Source of the DNA: Orbilia blumenaviensis
Lineage: Eukaryota; Ascomycota; Orbiliomycetes; Orbiliales; Orbiliaceae
DNA: 64,000 nt
Direction of reading: 5' to 3'
Assembly: GCA_036872755.1 (NCBI GenBank)
Contig: JAVHNS010000003.1
Location: 558,001 to 622,000, forward strand
The position numbers were made by a program, and so were the translations under genes. Position 1 is the first letter of the stretch, and every line of letters starts with the position of its first letter. Shown piece by piece: positions 12,737 to 24,006 of the stretch. The notes under the pieces were generated by a model. It was not told the DNA's origin. It ran no database searches and was given only the letters and a program-made list of their open reading frames with translations.

Positions 12737-13298
12737 TTAGTAGGCATCAACGTCCTCGTCGTTCACGATTCTCAAAGTTTCCTCGAGAATCAACAGATCG
12801 CGTTCGATCATTTCAGCCCAGTTCTGGACGTCGCCGATTTCCTGTGTTCACCATTAGCTTCCCGATCCCGCCAATCTACATCCATTCCAATTATTATAGA
12901 AAATTGCTCACCTTAAGCCTGCCCCTGCCGTTCTCAGCGAGCGCGCTCCACTGCCTCGAAGTCTTGTTCATCGCCTGTGTCCGCGACTTAAGCTGCTTGC
13001 TCTGTGTTTCCAACGCATTGGCATTGGAGTGAATATTCGAGATCCTATCCCGGAGATCCATATCAAGGGATTCTCCGAGGACCGTGATTTCGTGGGTAAG
13101 GTGTTTGCGAGCTTCATCTGTGTGATTGAAAAACCAGGTGGTTCGGTTAGTTCAGGCATTTTTCCCGGGGTTTCTTATACAAGCTCCCTTTTTTTTGGAG
13201 CTAGTCAAAATTAGCTCGCGGTGGGTGTTGGACTTACCAGCGCGACGGAGACGCTCATTGCGGGCTGCTCGCTCTTCTTTGATCATACGGGAGGCCAT
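12737..13298 (-). CDS. BLOC1S1: BLOC-1 complex subunit 1 (GCN5L1-like)
   Basis: Three exons on the minus strand are inferred: 13298-13238, 13117-12912 and 12841-12737. They join in frame to 123 residues. BLOC-1 subunit 1 is a small alpha-helical coiled-coil protein of the BLOC-1 complex in endosome/lysosome-related organelle traffic. The start MASRMIKEERAARNERLRRA resembles the conserved head of the animal protein. The middle exon encodes a long amphipathic helix ending SRQWSALAENGRGRLK. The last exon begins EIGDVQNWAEMIERDL, closely resembling the diagnostic EIGDVENWA segment near the end of animal BLOC1S1. Total length matches the family (about 125). All three junctions have GT donors and AG acceptors in compatible phase. 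The two introns (70 and 120 bp) mean no single open frame covers the gene. Confidence 0.88.
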
Positions 13299-14481
13299 TG
13301 CGATAGATTGTAGTTTCTTCGTTGGGGTGACGAAGAGTATGTGGTGAGTTAGGGGTAAAAATGGGTGGTGGTGAGAAGGTTTAAATCTTATATATTGACG
13401 ATCCCCCAAGGTTACACGTTTATGTAACACGAGAGAAAGCACTAAATGTAGCCGAACCGGATATATAGATACGATAGCTTAAGCGCTCTTAAGCTAGAAT
13501 GGCCAGCAATATGATTGTGTAACTAGCTTTGGGAGGTGGAGATGTAATAGAAGAGGTATGCTCCAAGTAAGCAAGTAAGATTGAATAAAGCTCAAGTTAA
13601 GCTAAAGTAGTATTGATAATGATAATAATTGAAACGGCGCACAAGCTTAAGGATCAATTGCGAGGATTTAGACTACGAGATGGAATATTTTCAGGAAAGG
13701 GAGAGAATCTATCCTTCTCCTCCCCAAGCAGGCGTATTTATACCCCCTCCTCCCTCCCCCCCTCAAGGACGAAAGGGAGGAAAAGGTCTGAACCCTAGGG
13801 GGGGTCCTGGTAGAGGGGGGAACGCCTCTAATCATAAGCCATTAATGAAGAAGGATAAGAGAGACAAATAAGAGGGGGGTAACAGCGAGCATAGCCGATA
13901 TGGGGATCCATTTGCGAAAAACCGATTGGTCTAGATGGAGAGTTTATACGAAAGAGACGGGATGTGATTTGCGACTGGGATAAGATAGTGGTTTAGAGAG
14001 GACTAGACCGGATATCATTTCTCGTAAGAGGATACGGAGTGCAGCAAGACGGAGGCCAACTTGCAAGGTTTAGGTATGCTTAATTAACGTCAATGGTTGA
14101 CAAGAAGGATTATGTGGATCCGGATACAATGCCAGGATCGATGGAAAAAATGGAAAAAGAAATTAATATGAAGATGGCAAAGATATCAAAAGAGATATAG
14201 TGGAAGTTACAGCTGAGACTAGTCACCCACCTACACCACGATGGATCGAGATGGGTAGCTCAGATACAACCAGCCGGACGCGGATTGGATAAATCCGACT
14301 ATTTGCTGGTGGAGCAGACTAGCTGATAGGCGTATGCAAAAGACGGGATTCAATTGAATAACAGAAGGCTTCAATCGATGCGAAAAGAGAGTTCCGATAA
14401 GCTCGGCTGAAGCTCAAAGTCATCGTTGAAAGAGAACGTAGTCATCAATTGAAAGATACTCATCGAATCCAACAATGTTGC

Positions 14482-14504
14482 AAAAAAAAAAAAAAAAAAA
14501 AAAA
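14482..14504. repeat. Poly-A homopolymer (23 A)
   Basis: An uninterrupted run of 23 A in gene-free sequence. It could be a slippage product or the tail of a retroposed copy, but no retroposed body was recognised beside it. Confidence 0.85.
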
Positions 14505-15883
14505 GGTTGATAGCTTATGTCGTCCCTTGTCGATGAATTGTCCACGTCGTTGCGCATGCAAGCCTCGTTAGCTTATTCCGTTTTTAAAAACAAAAACTAA
14601 AAAATTTCACCATTTTACGTTCTTTTCTTTTCTTTTGCTTCCAAAATGCAGGTTTTGCTGCAGATGGACTTCCGGGACACGCACTTAGAAGGATAGTGCG
14701 GAGAATAATCCAAGGTAGGTAACCACGGAGTAGTCGAGCAGGGTCACAGCTGCTGGATGGGTACCACGAGGGTACAAGGCGTCTATATGCAGGTATGACG
14801 AGGTTGCCCCCCAAAGTCTTTTTCTTTTGGTTTGCCTGCGCGAAATCGAAGAGCGGGATGGGAAAATCGAAGCATAAGGCCAGCTCAGGCGCTTGGGAAG
14901 CTTAGGACTGGAATGCAAGTTTCACCGGGGCCACACTGTACTTTCTTTTTTTCTTATATTTCTCACGGTTGGGGTAGAATGCACCTAGCAGACGTTTCAT
15001 GCAGGACCGATAGTTCTGGGGACCAGCTCGAGGCGTCCAGGCGGTCCCCACCGTCTAACAAGGGATGAAGCTCAAGGCTGGCCAATGGATAGGATCCTCT
15101 GCTCTTATCGAAAAACATAATACCGGAGAGCAATCCGATGGAGTCAATTGGATAGTTCTAGGGTGATGTTCGGAGTCACAGGATCATACAAAATTCAAGA
15201 CTTTGAGCGAAAATGTGAGGAAGAGCTTCAACCGTTAGATCATGAGCTCATCCTTCTATGGATCCAAGCTTCTAGAGCTTCTTGAGCTGACGTCGTGAAT
15301 CCCGATTGGACCAACGTTTTTTCAGAGACACGACGAGAAAAAAAATTCTTTGCGACCTTTCTAGCGTCGTTCGGGTTTATTTTGTTACGGTGAGCTAAGT
15401 GCAGCCTTCCAGGATTAGAGACTTGCGATTGAGATCCTGCTACGAATTGGAAGCTCGAAGCTGGTGGTTCCTCGAGCTAGCGAGCTTGGAGAGATGGTGT
15501 GCAAGCAACCTGGGGTACTTGGGTATATCGAATCGCCGGAATTGGTGAAGCGCTGAGGGGGAACAAGTTCGCTAGCCGGGGAGCTATGTTGGAGCTTGAT
15601 CCTATTCAGGTGACGCTATGGTTCGAGGTGTCTCAGTTGGTACTTACTATCTGGTATCTTCCGCGAGAATTTATATATCGGCCTTTTGGCGACGGGTTCT
15701 TACTCCTTGTGCGCTGGAAGAATAGGTATTGTCTGCAGTCGTCGATGCTCATCGCAAGACGGACATATTTGAGCGGTACCAAAGAAGATGTTCCTCGCCT
15801 TCTTCTTCGTCGGACGGGAAAACAAAACGAAAATTGTGCGAAGTGGAACCGAGGGTAGCTAGCTTAACCGTTGGCTGCGAGCG

Positions 15884-15886
<3 letters not shown>

Positions 15887-15917
<31 letters not shown>
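15887..15917. repeat. Poly-T homopolymer (31 T)
   Basis: A run of 31 T in gene-free sequence between BLOC1S1 and the GT15 gene. Confidence 0.85.
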
Positions 15918-17740
15918 CTCCTTCGGCTGTTGAAACTTGTTGTACAGAATACTTCATTCCGACGGATGCTACGGGAAGATGAAAAAAATGCTCGGTTTCG
16001 TCGATGACTGAATAATGACGAGAGAACGGATACCGGGGAGGGGCAGAAAGGCAATGTATGGAAGTACCATGTAACTACTGGCTATGGCCTCGAAGATTAA
16101 AGATACGGGCAAAGGAAAGCGGGATGAGGGAGCGTGCTGTCATGCACGATGCAGGCAGGCTGCAATGCGTATGTATTGACAGCAAAGCGTTCGTTCTTGG
16201 ACCCGCCGGTCTGGATCAGTAGCATGCGAGCCAGGGTGCACTGTGGGAATTGACAGAGAATGGACGAAATATCGTGGTCGACGGCGATTGGATGGTAACC
16301 GACTTGACTGCCTCTCCACAGCAGCTTCTCGGATGGCTTGCTTGGGGGTTCCAAGTCAGGACTTGCGTCTTTGAGTCGTCTCGTCGGATCGGATATTGTA
16401 TGCTAACAGAAAGCAGTTGTAATCGGACTCGTCTCTGGTAATGCCTAAGTGCAAGATAGTCCAGTTGCATCTTTGAATCGCAGGCCGCCCGAGTCCATAT
16501 TTGATGTTATGCACGTAAAAACAATTTCCCATATATACCGTCATCGTTAATGCCGACAAGACCAACATACAACACGTAGTTGAGTTTGATGCCAAAGGTT
16601 ATGTTATCCTGTATCCCTAAACACAGAACCGTGATGCTTTTCATGGCGCGCAGGCCAGATATCCTACCTTCCAACGGGAAGATCTATGAGTTATAATGTA
16701 ACATACCGGCCATCAAGAGTCGACATTCTCTTACCACTGCAAGATGCCATATATGCAAGTATCAATAATGACTATTTGCAACGTATTGGAGTTCAATATT
16801 GTGACAGCGTCAAACTGTTGCTAGGATCCATGAAGCGCGCAGTTCTTTCTCTCCCTCTCTTTATTCCACATACATTGGGGATTGGAAGCAACTACCAGTT
16901 GCACATATCCCTGAATTGCTTGACTATGGATGTCATGTCGTGAAGCCAAGTCTCGTGTCTCGTGACAGCAATATCTGACTAGCCACCGCCACATGGTTCC
17001 GGGGGACGAAGAACTCACGGTGGCTCGTGCTGGCAGGGCTGAAAGCCTGTCAGTCAGCTAGCCGAAATGAACGATGCAACTGTAGCGACGCCTACTTACT
17101 TAATAGCTACTCAGCTAATGACCGAATGGTAGTAGTTAAGGGGGCCAGCCAGCTATATTTGGAGCTGTGGCAAGGGTGCCCTCCAAAAGACGCGTGCTCC
17201 TTGGAATCCCTTCAGCCGTAGTCGTTCGTTCGAATTCTCCTGTCTGAATCCAAATTCCACAGTGCCATTCACGGCTAACCTTAATTACCGATCATTTATC
17301 AATCGTTACCGTATATATCCAGAAGTAGCTATCTGGGATATATATGTATTCGGTGAAGTCGTATTCCAGTTGGCGAGAAAAGATTCCAGCGGTCGGGTTG
17401 AAAGTTTGTCTGGGGAGTGAACTGAACCGTGGTTGGAGGTTGATCGCTGCTTGAAACGCCAACATCAAAATCCGGCCCTCACTGCATCGGTCCCACCACC
17501 GTTGCACCACCATCAATCTATCCAATCCGTCTTCTCGATCCCACTTACATGGCCACTTGATGGGCCCCTTATAACACCCCTCCCGTCTAACCTTCCGGAC
17601 AATTTGTCTTTGATTTATACCTACCTAGGTACTCAGGTAGTTATAGCAGCTACAGATACTACAAGACGACATATACACATACGCACTATAGCTCGGAGTT
17701 CCAGACCAGACAGACGCCGGGGTGCGCAACAGCCGTCGCG

Positions 17741-19322
17741 ATGTACAACCCAGCGACAGATCGCTCCCCAATTTCCCCTTCCTTTACCGCAAATCCCTTT
17801 GACAAATACAAATCCGCCCGTGAGGGTACACTGCCTGATGGAATAAACGGCATCGGAACCGGTTCCTGGCCAGACCGCTTTTCAGCCCGCAAAAAGGTCG
17901 GCGAGAGACGACGGGTCGTTCGAGTAATCGTCATCGCCTTTTTAGTCGGCTTTTTAATTTGGTTTTTTGTTACCCCGTTGAACTGGACTTCTGGGAGGAA
18001 TTCTGGCGAGCTCTATACGCCACCAGCAGACCAACCCGAGGGGAAGGCGCAACATGACAGTATCGATAGGTTTAACCCGCAAGTAGATGGGCCGATCATT
18101 CCACATGAATCGAGAGAGCAATTTGGAAAGGAGAAGGCATCTTTCGTCATGTTGATTCGGTAGGAATTCTCCAGAATGTTTCGTCCTTAAGTCGCTGGGC
18201 ATCAAACAGTATCCTAACCTGTGTCTGACTTATTAAATAGAAACCAGGAACTACAAGACGCTCTTAAGTCTATGAAGCAAATTGAAGATAGATTCAACCA
18301 CCGATACCACTACCCCTGGACCTTTCTTAATGATGTTCCATTCACCGAGGAATTCATCCGAGAAACCACCAAGCGGGCGTCTGGAAAAACCGAGTACGGA
18401 TTGATCCCTAAGGAACACTGGAGCGTCCCGGACAACATTGACCAGGATAAGATGAGAGCTGCTATGAAAAAGATGGAACAAGACCGAGTCATCTACGGCG
18501 GTTCCTTGTCGTACAGACATATGTGCCGGTAAGCTTAAAATATGCTCCTGGCCTCAGTTCCGGCTGGACTAACTAACCGTATAGATTCAACTCTGGATTC
18601 TTCTGGCGACAGGAGCTTCTCGATAAGTACGAATGGTACTGGCGTGTCGAGCCTGGCATCGGTTTCTACTGTGATGTCGATTATGATCCCTTCGAATTTA
18701 TGCGTCTTTCTGGCAAGAAGTACGGTTTCACGATCACTCTTCCAGAATACAAATCAACCATCGCAACTCTCTGGCCCCAAACACTCGAGTTCATGAAGAA
18801 GAACCCACAATACCTTAACTCAAACTCATCACTTCAGTACCTGCTTGAAGACAAGGACCAGGGTAAAGAGCTATCTTCGGATCCACCACCAGAGTACAAC
18901 GGATGCCATTTCTGGTCAAATTTTGAGATTGCCAGCTTGGATCTCTGGAGAAGCGAGGCCTATCGCAACTATTTTGATCACTTGGACAATGCCGGTGGAT
19001 TCTTTTATGAGAGATGGGGCGATGCACCAGTTCATTCGATTGCTGCGGCCCTATTCTTAGGAACACAAGAGGTTCATCATTTCGCAGATATGGGGTAGGT
19101 TTCTCCTGATATTTTTGTTTCGCACACAAAGTATTCATGAAGCTAATAACATCTTTCAATAGATACATGCACGTCCCATGGAGCAGATGCCCCCAACCGG
19201 ACGAATTCCACAAATATTCGAAGTGTGTCTGTCCATTCGAAAAGAAAGACAGCTTTGACTTGAACGGGTGGAGCTGCCAGCCGAGATGGTGGAAGATTGC
19301 AGGAAAGGAGTACGGTGCCTAA
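17741..19322 (+). CDS. Alpha-1,2-mannosyltransferase, GT15 (KRE2/MNT1/KTR) family
   Basis: Four exons are inferred: 17741-18159, 18241-18528, 18585-19094 and 19163-19322, giving 458 residues. GT15 enzymes are Golgi type II membrane proteins that add alpha-1,2-mannose from GDP-mannose to O- and N-glycans of wall proteins. After a cytoplasmic head of ~60 residues with basic residues (KKVGERRR) comes one membrane anchor (VVRVIVIAFLVGFLIWFFV, ~61-79). A stem region follows, then the catalytic domain beginning ASFVMLIRNQELQDAL. Family signatures include YRHMCRFNSGFFW, EPGIGFYCDVDYDPF and YNGCHFWSNFEIASLDLW; the Glu of NFEI matches the family's conserved Glu. VHSIAAALFL and HVPWSRCPQPD near the end are also typical. 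Length matches yeast Kre2 (442). It is convergent with the DUF726 gene. Confidence 0.95.
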
Positions 19323-19719
19323 TCTCTGCTTAACTTTCTTTTTTCTTTCTTTTACACTCTCATCTTTTCATCTTTTTTCTCTTGTTTACTGGGTTTTCGC
19401 AGTTTTGGGGGCTACTTATTCTTCGCAAGAATTCCGATTCTTTCTCTGTATATTTTCAAACTTACTGTTTTGCTTAAAACCTGGGTTTTGCTTTTGGGAA
19501 TGGGAACCGGTGGGCAAAAAGACAAAGTTTTGTTTTAGAATCGCCTAATACTCTGTTTTTCTTATATCAATCTTTGATAGCGACAGGAGGAGTTCATGAC
19601 CGCAAAAGTAATAACACTATACACAAATACCCAATTTGACTCCAAAACATGATTTCAAAACCACTCTAGTTATTTTAGCATCTGCTACTAAGCTGAAAGA
19701 ATTGGAACATATAATTAAG
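19323..19719. other. Convergent spacer between GT15 and DUF726 genes
   Basis: This T-rich spacer between two stop codons likely carries both 3' UTRs. No gene is seen. Confidence 0.55.
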
Positions 19720-21960
19720 CTAGCTGGCAATCTTCATTTGTGCAACATCCTTGACGACATGCCTCTGCTCCTGCTCCCTCTCCACTCTTTCTGCTGTTTC
19801 CTCAAGCTCCTTCTCCCCATGCCCGTCTTTCTCCCTAGCTTCCTTCTCCATTCTCTCCTCCTCCCTCTTCAGTTCCTCTGCCTTCCGCTTCTCTTCTTCC
19901 ACAATCTCCCAGTCCACCAGCTCACTACCGCCGATATGGCCAATGATATCACCCACTAGAAACCTATACCTCAAATGCCCCTCAACAGCATCACTCATAT
20001 CCACACTCTCCACTCCGTCAGGCCACTTGACACTCTGCAGCCCGGCAACCCCAAGCTGCACCGCCGAAGTCCTGTATAAAAATCCAAGGATATAATCCTT
20101 CTCGCTATAAACATTGACCAACCGCCCACTAACCACCGCTCGGGCCCCAATCCATCCTTCACCACCACTAGGTATGGCAGACCCAAGCATATACACATTC
20201 TCGACGACCCCAAACGCCCTGCGCTCAGCGAGCTCCACCAGGGCAGAGTATATAACTCTAGAGCCGAGACTATACCCCACCAAAGTCACTGGTCTGTTAC
20301 CCTGAACACGGTTGATAAGTGCATCAGCCAGAATCCTCCCGGCTTTCTCAGCCCGAGTTTTGGCTATGTTGAACGGGTTATCCACGACTTTTCCGACTTT
20401 GAGCAGAAGAATTGGCCACATTGCAGCCATCAGTGTTGCCAGAACTGTTCGTTTTATGATTTCAATCTTGAGGTAGGCGAAGCCGTAGGTTTTTAGCATT
20501 GAGGTCAGTGCGGTACCAAGGTCCATTAGTGCTGTTGATTCCCAGCGGAGAGCATATACATCTGTGTGGGAGGACAAGGAGCGCCAGGGCGTGACAAAAT
20601 GTTGTGGAGAAGTAATCCAGCCTGAGATACCAATAGTCAAGGCGAGACGAGAATCTTCCTCCCGTGCCTTTTCCCTCTGTTTTTCTTCCTTTTCGGCTGA
20701 AGCTTGGATTTCGTCGAAGGTAGTTGCAGGTGGTGAAGATGATGACGGCCGAGGGGGTAAAGGTGGCGAAGATGACGACGGTCGAGGAGGTAAAGGCGGT
20801 GCAGGTCCTTCTTCTCCTTCCTCCCCTTCTCCACTAGGAAGAAGATCAGGAACACCGGGCTTCACTTTCACAAATCCAAAGTCTTCAACTTCCTGTGAGT
20901 ATCGCTGCATCATTTCGCCCGTCATCTTGCCGCCATACGCCCCGAATAAGGCACCGACCAACGCTCCACTGCCCGCCAATGCTCCCAAATATCCAGCTGC
21001 AGCGGTAGCACCGAGCCCAATTCCCGACATGACGGTTCCAATCCCCGCTGCTACCAGGGGAGCGGCCAAGCCACCGGTTATTCCGATCACTGCTGCACCT
21101 GCAACCCCCGCGATACCGATTTTGATCCGGCGGTTCCATTTGTTATTCGCCTTCTGCTTCTCACGGGAAGAGTCAGCCGACATATCGCCGCCACCGCCGC
21201 CATTACTATTTGACGACGATTTCGCAGCTGTGACCAGCGTCTTCGCAATTGATTTTTCAAGAGTCACCAGCGTCAGCGGCGGTAGAGACAACGAAGTCGA
21301 TAGAATTCGTAGTAAAGTACGAGAGCGGGCGTCGTAAGTTTCAAGGCTGAGGATTAGTAGTAAGATCGAATGGAGAACTACAGGCTTCGCGGGATTGGGG
21401 AGAGAAGTGGATAGGCCGGTTGGGATGGCAGGAAAGCGGGTATTTTCCATGTCACTATCAAGCGGATAATGTTTCTCTTCCTCAGGCAGAGGATTTTGGC
21501 TATCATTAGCATCAGCAGTGGATCCGATGACATCTTGCATGTGCGCTGCTGTTCCGGCGCGAGATTCTAGATCTGCCGGGTTTAAGATGTCATAGATCCT
21601 GGTTAGGAGGTCCTGTTGCCAGTGGTCAAACGAAGCGGTAGCTTCATGACGAAGTCTAGATAACGAGGCTGACTCCTTTGGATTTGGTGTGCTCTCCGTC
21701 TCTCCAGTTGCTGGAGGGGTGACCGGCTTTTCTGATGTCTCTGAGGGTGATGATGATGATGACGAACTCTTCTTGGGGGGTGGGGTATCGAAGGTACGCA
21801 AAAGAGAAGTTCGCATAACCTCTGTCGCAGCGGTTATGAGATGTAACAGATCTTGACGCTGGGGGTCTGTAAGTAAAGTGACGAGGTCGACATCGTACTG
21901 TGGTTTCTGAGAAGGTGCATCTTTCGACGCCTTGAACCTTTCGCCGATGCCGAACGGCAT
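19720..21960 (-). CDS. DUF726 alpha/beta-hydrolase-fold protein (TMCO4/Mil1-like)
   Basis: This single-exon gene encodes 746 residues from the ATG at 21960 (MPFGIGERFK). The open frame extends a few codons upstream without another ATG. The family includes human TMCO4 and yeast Mil1 and has a lipase-like fold. The N-terminal third is helical with Ser/Pro-rich insertions. A Gly/Ala-rich hydrophobic region (about residues 300-360), preceded by KWNRRIKIGIAGVAG, is the family's membrane-associated segment. A Pro/Ser-rich linker with an imperfect repeat follows (LPPRPSSSSPP twice). The hydrolase core then contains VGYSLGSRVIYSAL with the GYSLGS nucleophile elbow near residue 562, followed by VYMLGSAIPSG and NVYSEKDYILGFLYR. 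The C-terminal ~70 residues form a highly charged Glu/Arg/Lys helix. The substrate is unknown. Confidence 0.9.
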   Translation of the reverse strand: MPFGIGERFKASKDAPSQKPQYDVDLVTLLTDPQRQDLLHLITAATEVMRTSLLRTFDTPPPKKSSSSSSSPSETSEKPVTPPATGETESTPNPKESASLSRLRHEATASFDHWQQDLLTRIYDILNPADLESRAGTAAHMQDVIGSTADANDSQNPLPEEEKHYPLDSDMENTRFPAIPTGLSTSLPNPAKPVVLHSILLLILSLETYDARSRTLLRILSTSLSLPPLTLVTLEKSIAKTLVTAAKSSSNSNGGGGGDMSADSSREKQKANNKWNRRIKIGIAGVAGAAVIGITGGLAAPLVAAGIGTVMSGIGLGATAAAGYLGALAGSGALVGALFGAYGGKMTGEMMQRYSQEVEDFGFVKVKPGVPDLLPSGEGEEGEEGPAPPLPPRPSSSSPPLPPRPSSSSPPATTFDEIQASAEKEEKQREKAREEDSRLALTIGISGWITSPQHFVTPWRSLSSHTDVYALRWESTALMDLGTALTSMLKTYGFAYLKIEIIKRTVLATLMAAMWPILLLKVGKVVDNPFNIAKTRAEKAGRILADALINRVQGNRPVTLVGYSLGSRVIYSALVELAERRAFGVVENVYMLGSAIPSGGEGWIGARAVVSGRLVNVYSEKDYILGFLYRTSAVQLGVAGLQSVKWPDGVESVDMSDAVEGHLRYRFLVGDIIGHIGGSELVDWEIVEEEKRKAEELKREEERMEKEAREKDGHGEKELEETAERVEREQEQRHVVKDVAQMKIAS
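20735..20800. repeat. Short in-frame tandem repeat in the DUF726 gene
   Basis: Two imperfect ~30-base units encode consecutive LPPRPSSSSPP segments on the minus strand. They form part of a disordered Pro/Ser linker before the hydrolase core and may vary in copy number between strains. Confidence 0.7.
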
Positions 21961-24006
21961 GGTGTCTATCTTATCGTGTATATACTCAATCGCACCGAAC
22001 TCAGTAGGTAGCACACGGGGTGGAGATGAGCTAGATATATGTAGATGTATGTCTTATGTAAGTAGCAGGCGGTCTGTACCGAAAGATGAAAGCCGAACTT
22101 CGAGGTCGAGGAGGATTAAAAAGATGGATATGACGTTGAAGTCGGACCACTAAACTGCGTTGGGAACGTTGGAAGCCGACGTCATCAGCGGGTCAGCCCG
22201 GGCTGCCTATTCCGGACGGTTGCACAAGCTGGCGCCTGTGCCACATTCTAGAACGTCTTTCTCAAAGCCTCAAACCGATCCCAGGGCTAAAGCTAAAATC
22301 CTTGTAAATCAGGCCAGCATTTGTGAATGAAAACCGAGTTCAGTTTCGAAGGTTGCTTTGCTGTGCAGCATTATGTCTTTGGCCGAAGACGACATCTGAT
22401 TGGCGATATGTATCGATATCATGATAATACTTGGCCTCGCCCGGTCTAGTGTATCTAATTTGGTTCTGGAACTTGGTAACGTATGCAATGAGATGACCAA
22501 GCAAATATACTTACACTGCAAAAATTCAAAAAATCTTCCTCGAAGAATCTACCTGGCCTATAAAGAAAACACATCATTTCAAGGCCACCTATGTAGCCCT
22601 TATACCCATAATTTCTACAAATTTATAACTTCAAACAATTGATAATCGAACGACAGTTATATAGGACCTGCGATGCACTCGATAACGAAATTTATAATTA
22701 CCCGAATTAAAAATCAAAAGTCGGAGGGGCCGGGGGGCTCCCGAAGATGCCTCTTGCTGGCGCATGCACGCATGCATAGTGAAAGTATGGTTTTGAAATA
22801 TTTAAATGTAATTATAGAACGGCAGCTCAGTATAGCTATAGAAAAGGGTAAAATTAAACGGTTACTATGGAGTATATAATGTTGCAACTGTATTGCTTTC
22901 CTTGAAATGTAAGAAAGAAGTGAGTCAGAATTAAATAATTATTTCTATAGTTTTCAAGGAAAACAATAAGTCCAGAGGTCCCTAGAGTATGAAACACAGT
23001 ATTGCAACGGCGGTTCGATTTACAAGTATATATAAAAATTATGAAAAATAAGCCGTAAATAGCCCACCAGATCTGGTGTGGGGCATAGCAAATAGCAAAG
23101 GAAACGCGCTGAGGTGTTATACATTTCAGCACAATCAAATAAAATAAATGAATAGTGAAGTGTATATAGTCGTTGAAATCTCCACCTGGACGCTTTAACA
23201 CCGCTGGCGGTTTAATGTAACCTGTATATACGCACATGTATCTCTAGCATTGCTATATATAGCTAATCCCTGAACTATAGTACTACCAGCGTCTCATGTA
23301 GAGTTGTAGTAACACCCAAGTACGAAGGTACGGGGCCTGGACTATAGACTCGAGTGAATATCTCCAGTCCCGTTATCGGCCCGCTATCATGATAATCGGC
23401 ATCTTGCTTTTCCTTTAAATTTCCCCCTTCTGTTTTGGCAAATTCCATAAACATCACGTACAGTATAGTATGTTAGGGCAACTTCTCTATTCCGGTTTGT
23501 AAATCAATCGCATGGCCATATAGAAATACGTAAATCGCAGATTAGCAGCACATGGCGAACCAAAACAAGCGAATACTCCCTCTAAAGCCACTCAGCAACG
23601 ATCAGCGCCTCGACCTTGAGCGTTTCTAAGGATAACTCTAGAGAACAATCGGCCCTGGATATGCTTATTATACACTCAAGTGCTCACAAATCAATTCAGA
23701 CTTAGCTGCAAGATTCGAGTACCAAGAGCTCGAATCATAACTTTTTGTCCTAATTAATATTTATATTTCTGATTGCTCCTCCGATTAAGGGATTTGGTAA
23801 TGCTGGCGTTGCGAGAATTCCATGACTACACGCTATGTATATACATAAACTGCGAGGGATCACTTTGCTCTGGTATCCCATAAATAACAACTATCGCTGC
23901 AGCTGCTCCAGTATTTCCTACAATATAAAACTTTTAAGCCTATCGACGTATATGTGTGTGCGCACCCAACTCGTACGAGTGGTGTGGTGGAGAATAAAAC
24001 TGAGGA
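21961..24006. other. AT-rich gene-free region
   Basis: About 2 kb between two divergently oriented genes, so it should contain both promoters. The stretch around 22,600-23,300 is notably A/T-rich. I see no gene, tRNA or mobile element. Confidence 0.5.

Larger units (their letters stand above)
13299..17740. other. 4.4-kb gene-free region
   Basis: The longest gene-free stretch in the window. The left part is the promoter/5' UTR side of BLOC1S1, with purine-rich patches around 13700-13870. The right part should hold the promoter of the GT15 gene. It contains an A run (14482-14504) and a T run (15887-15917). Open frames up to about 120 codons occur but have no recognisable domain, no consistent coding composition and no plausible splice partners. 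I saw no transposon coding remnant or terminal repeats. Confidence 0.5.

Noticed and set aside
15499..15858. 119-codon plus-strand open frame in the 13-18 kb spacer
   Set aside because: No domain, no splice partner, composition not clearly coding, and no family resemblance.
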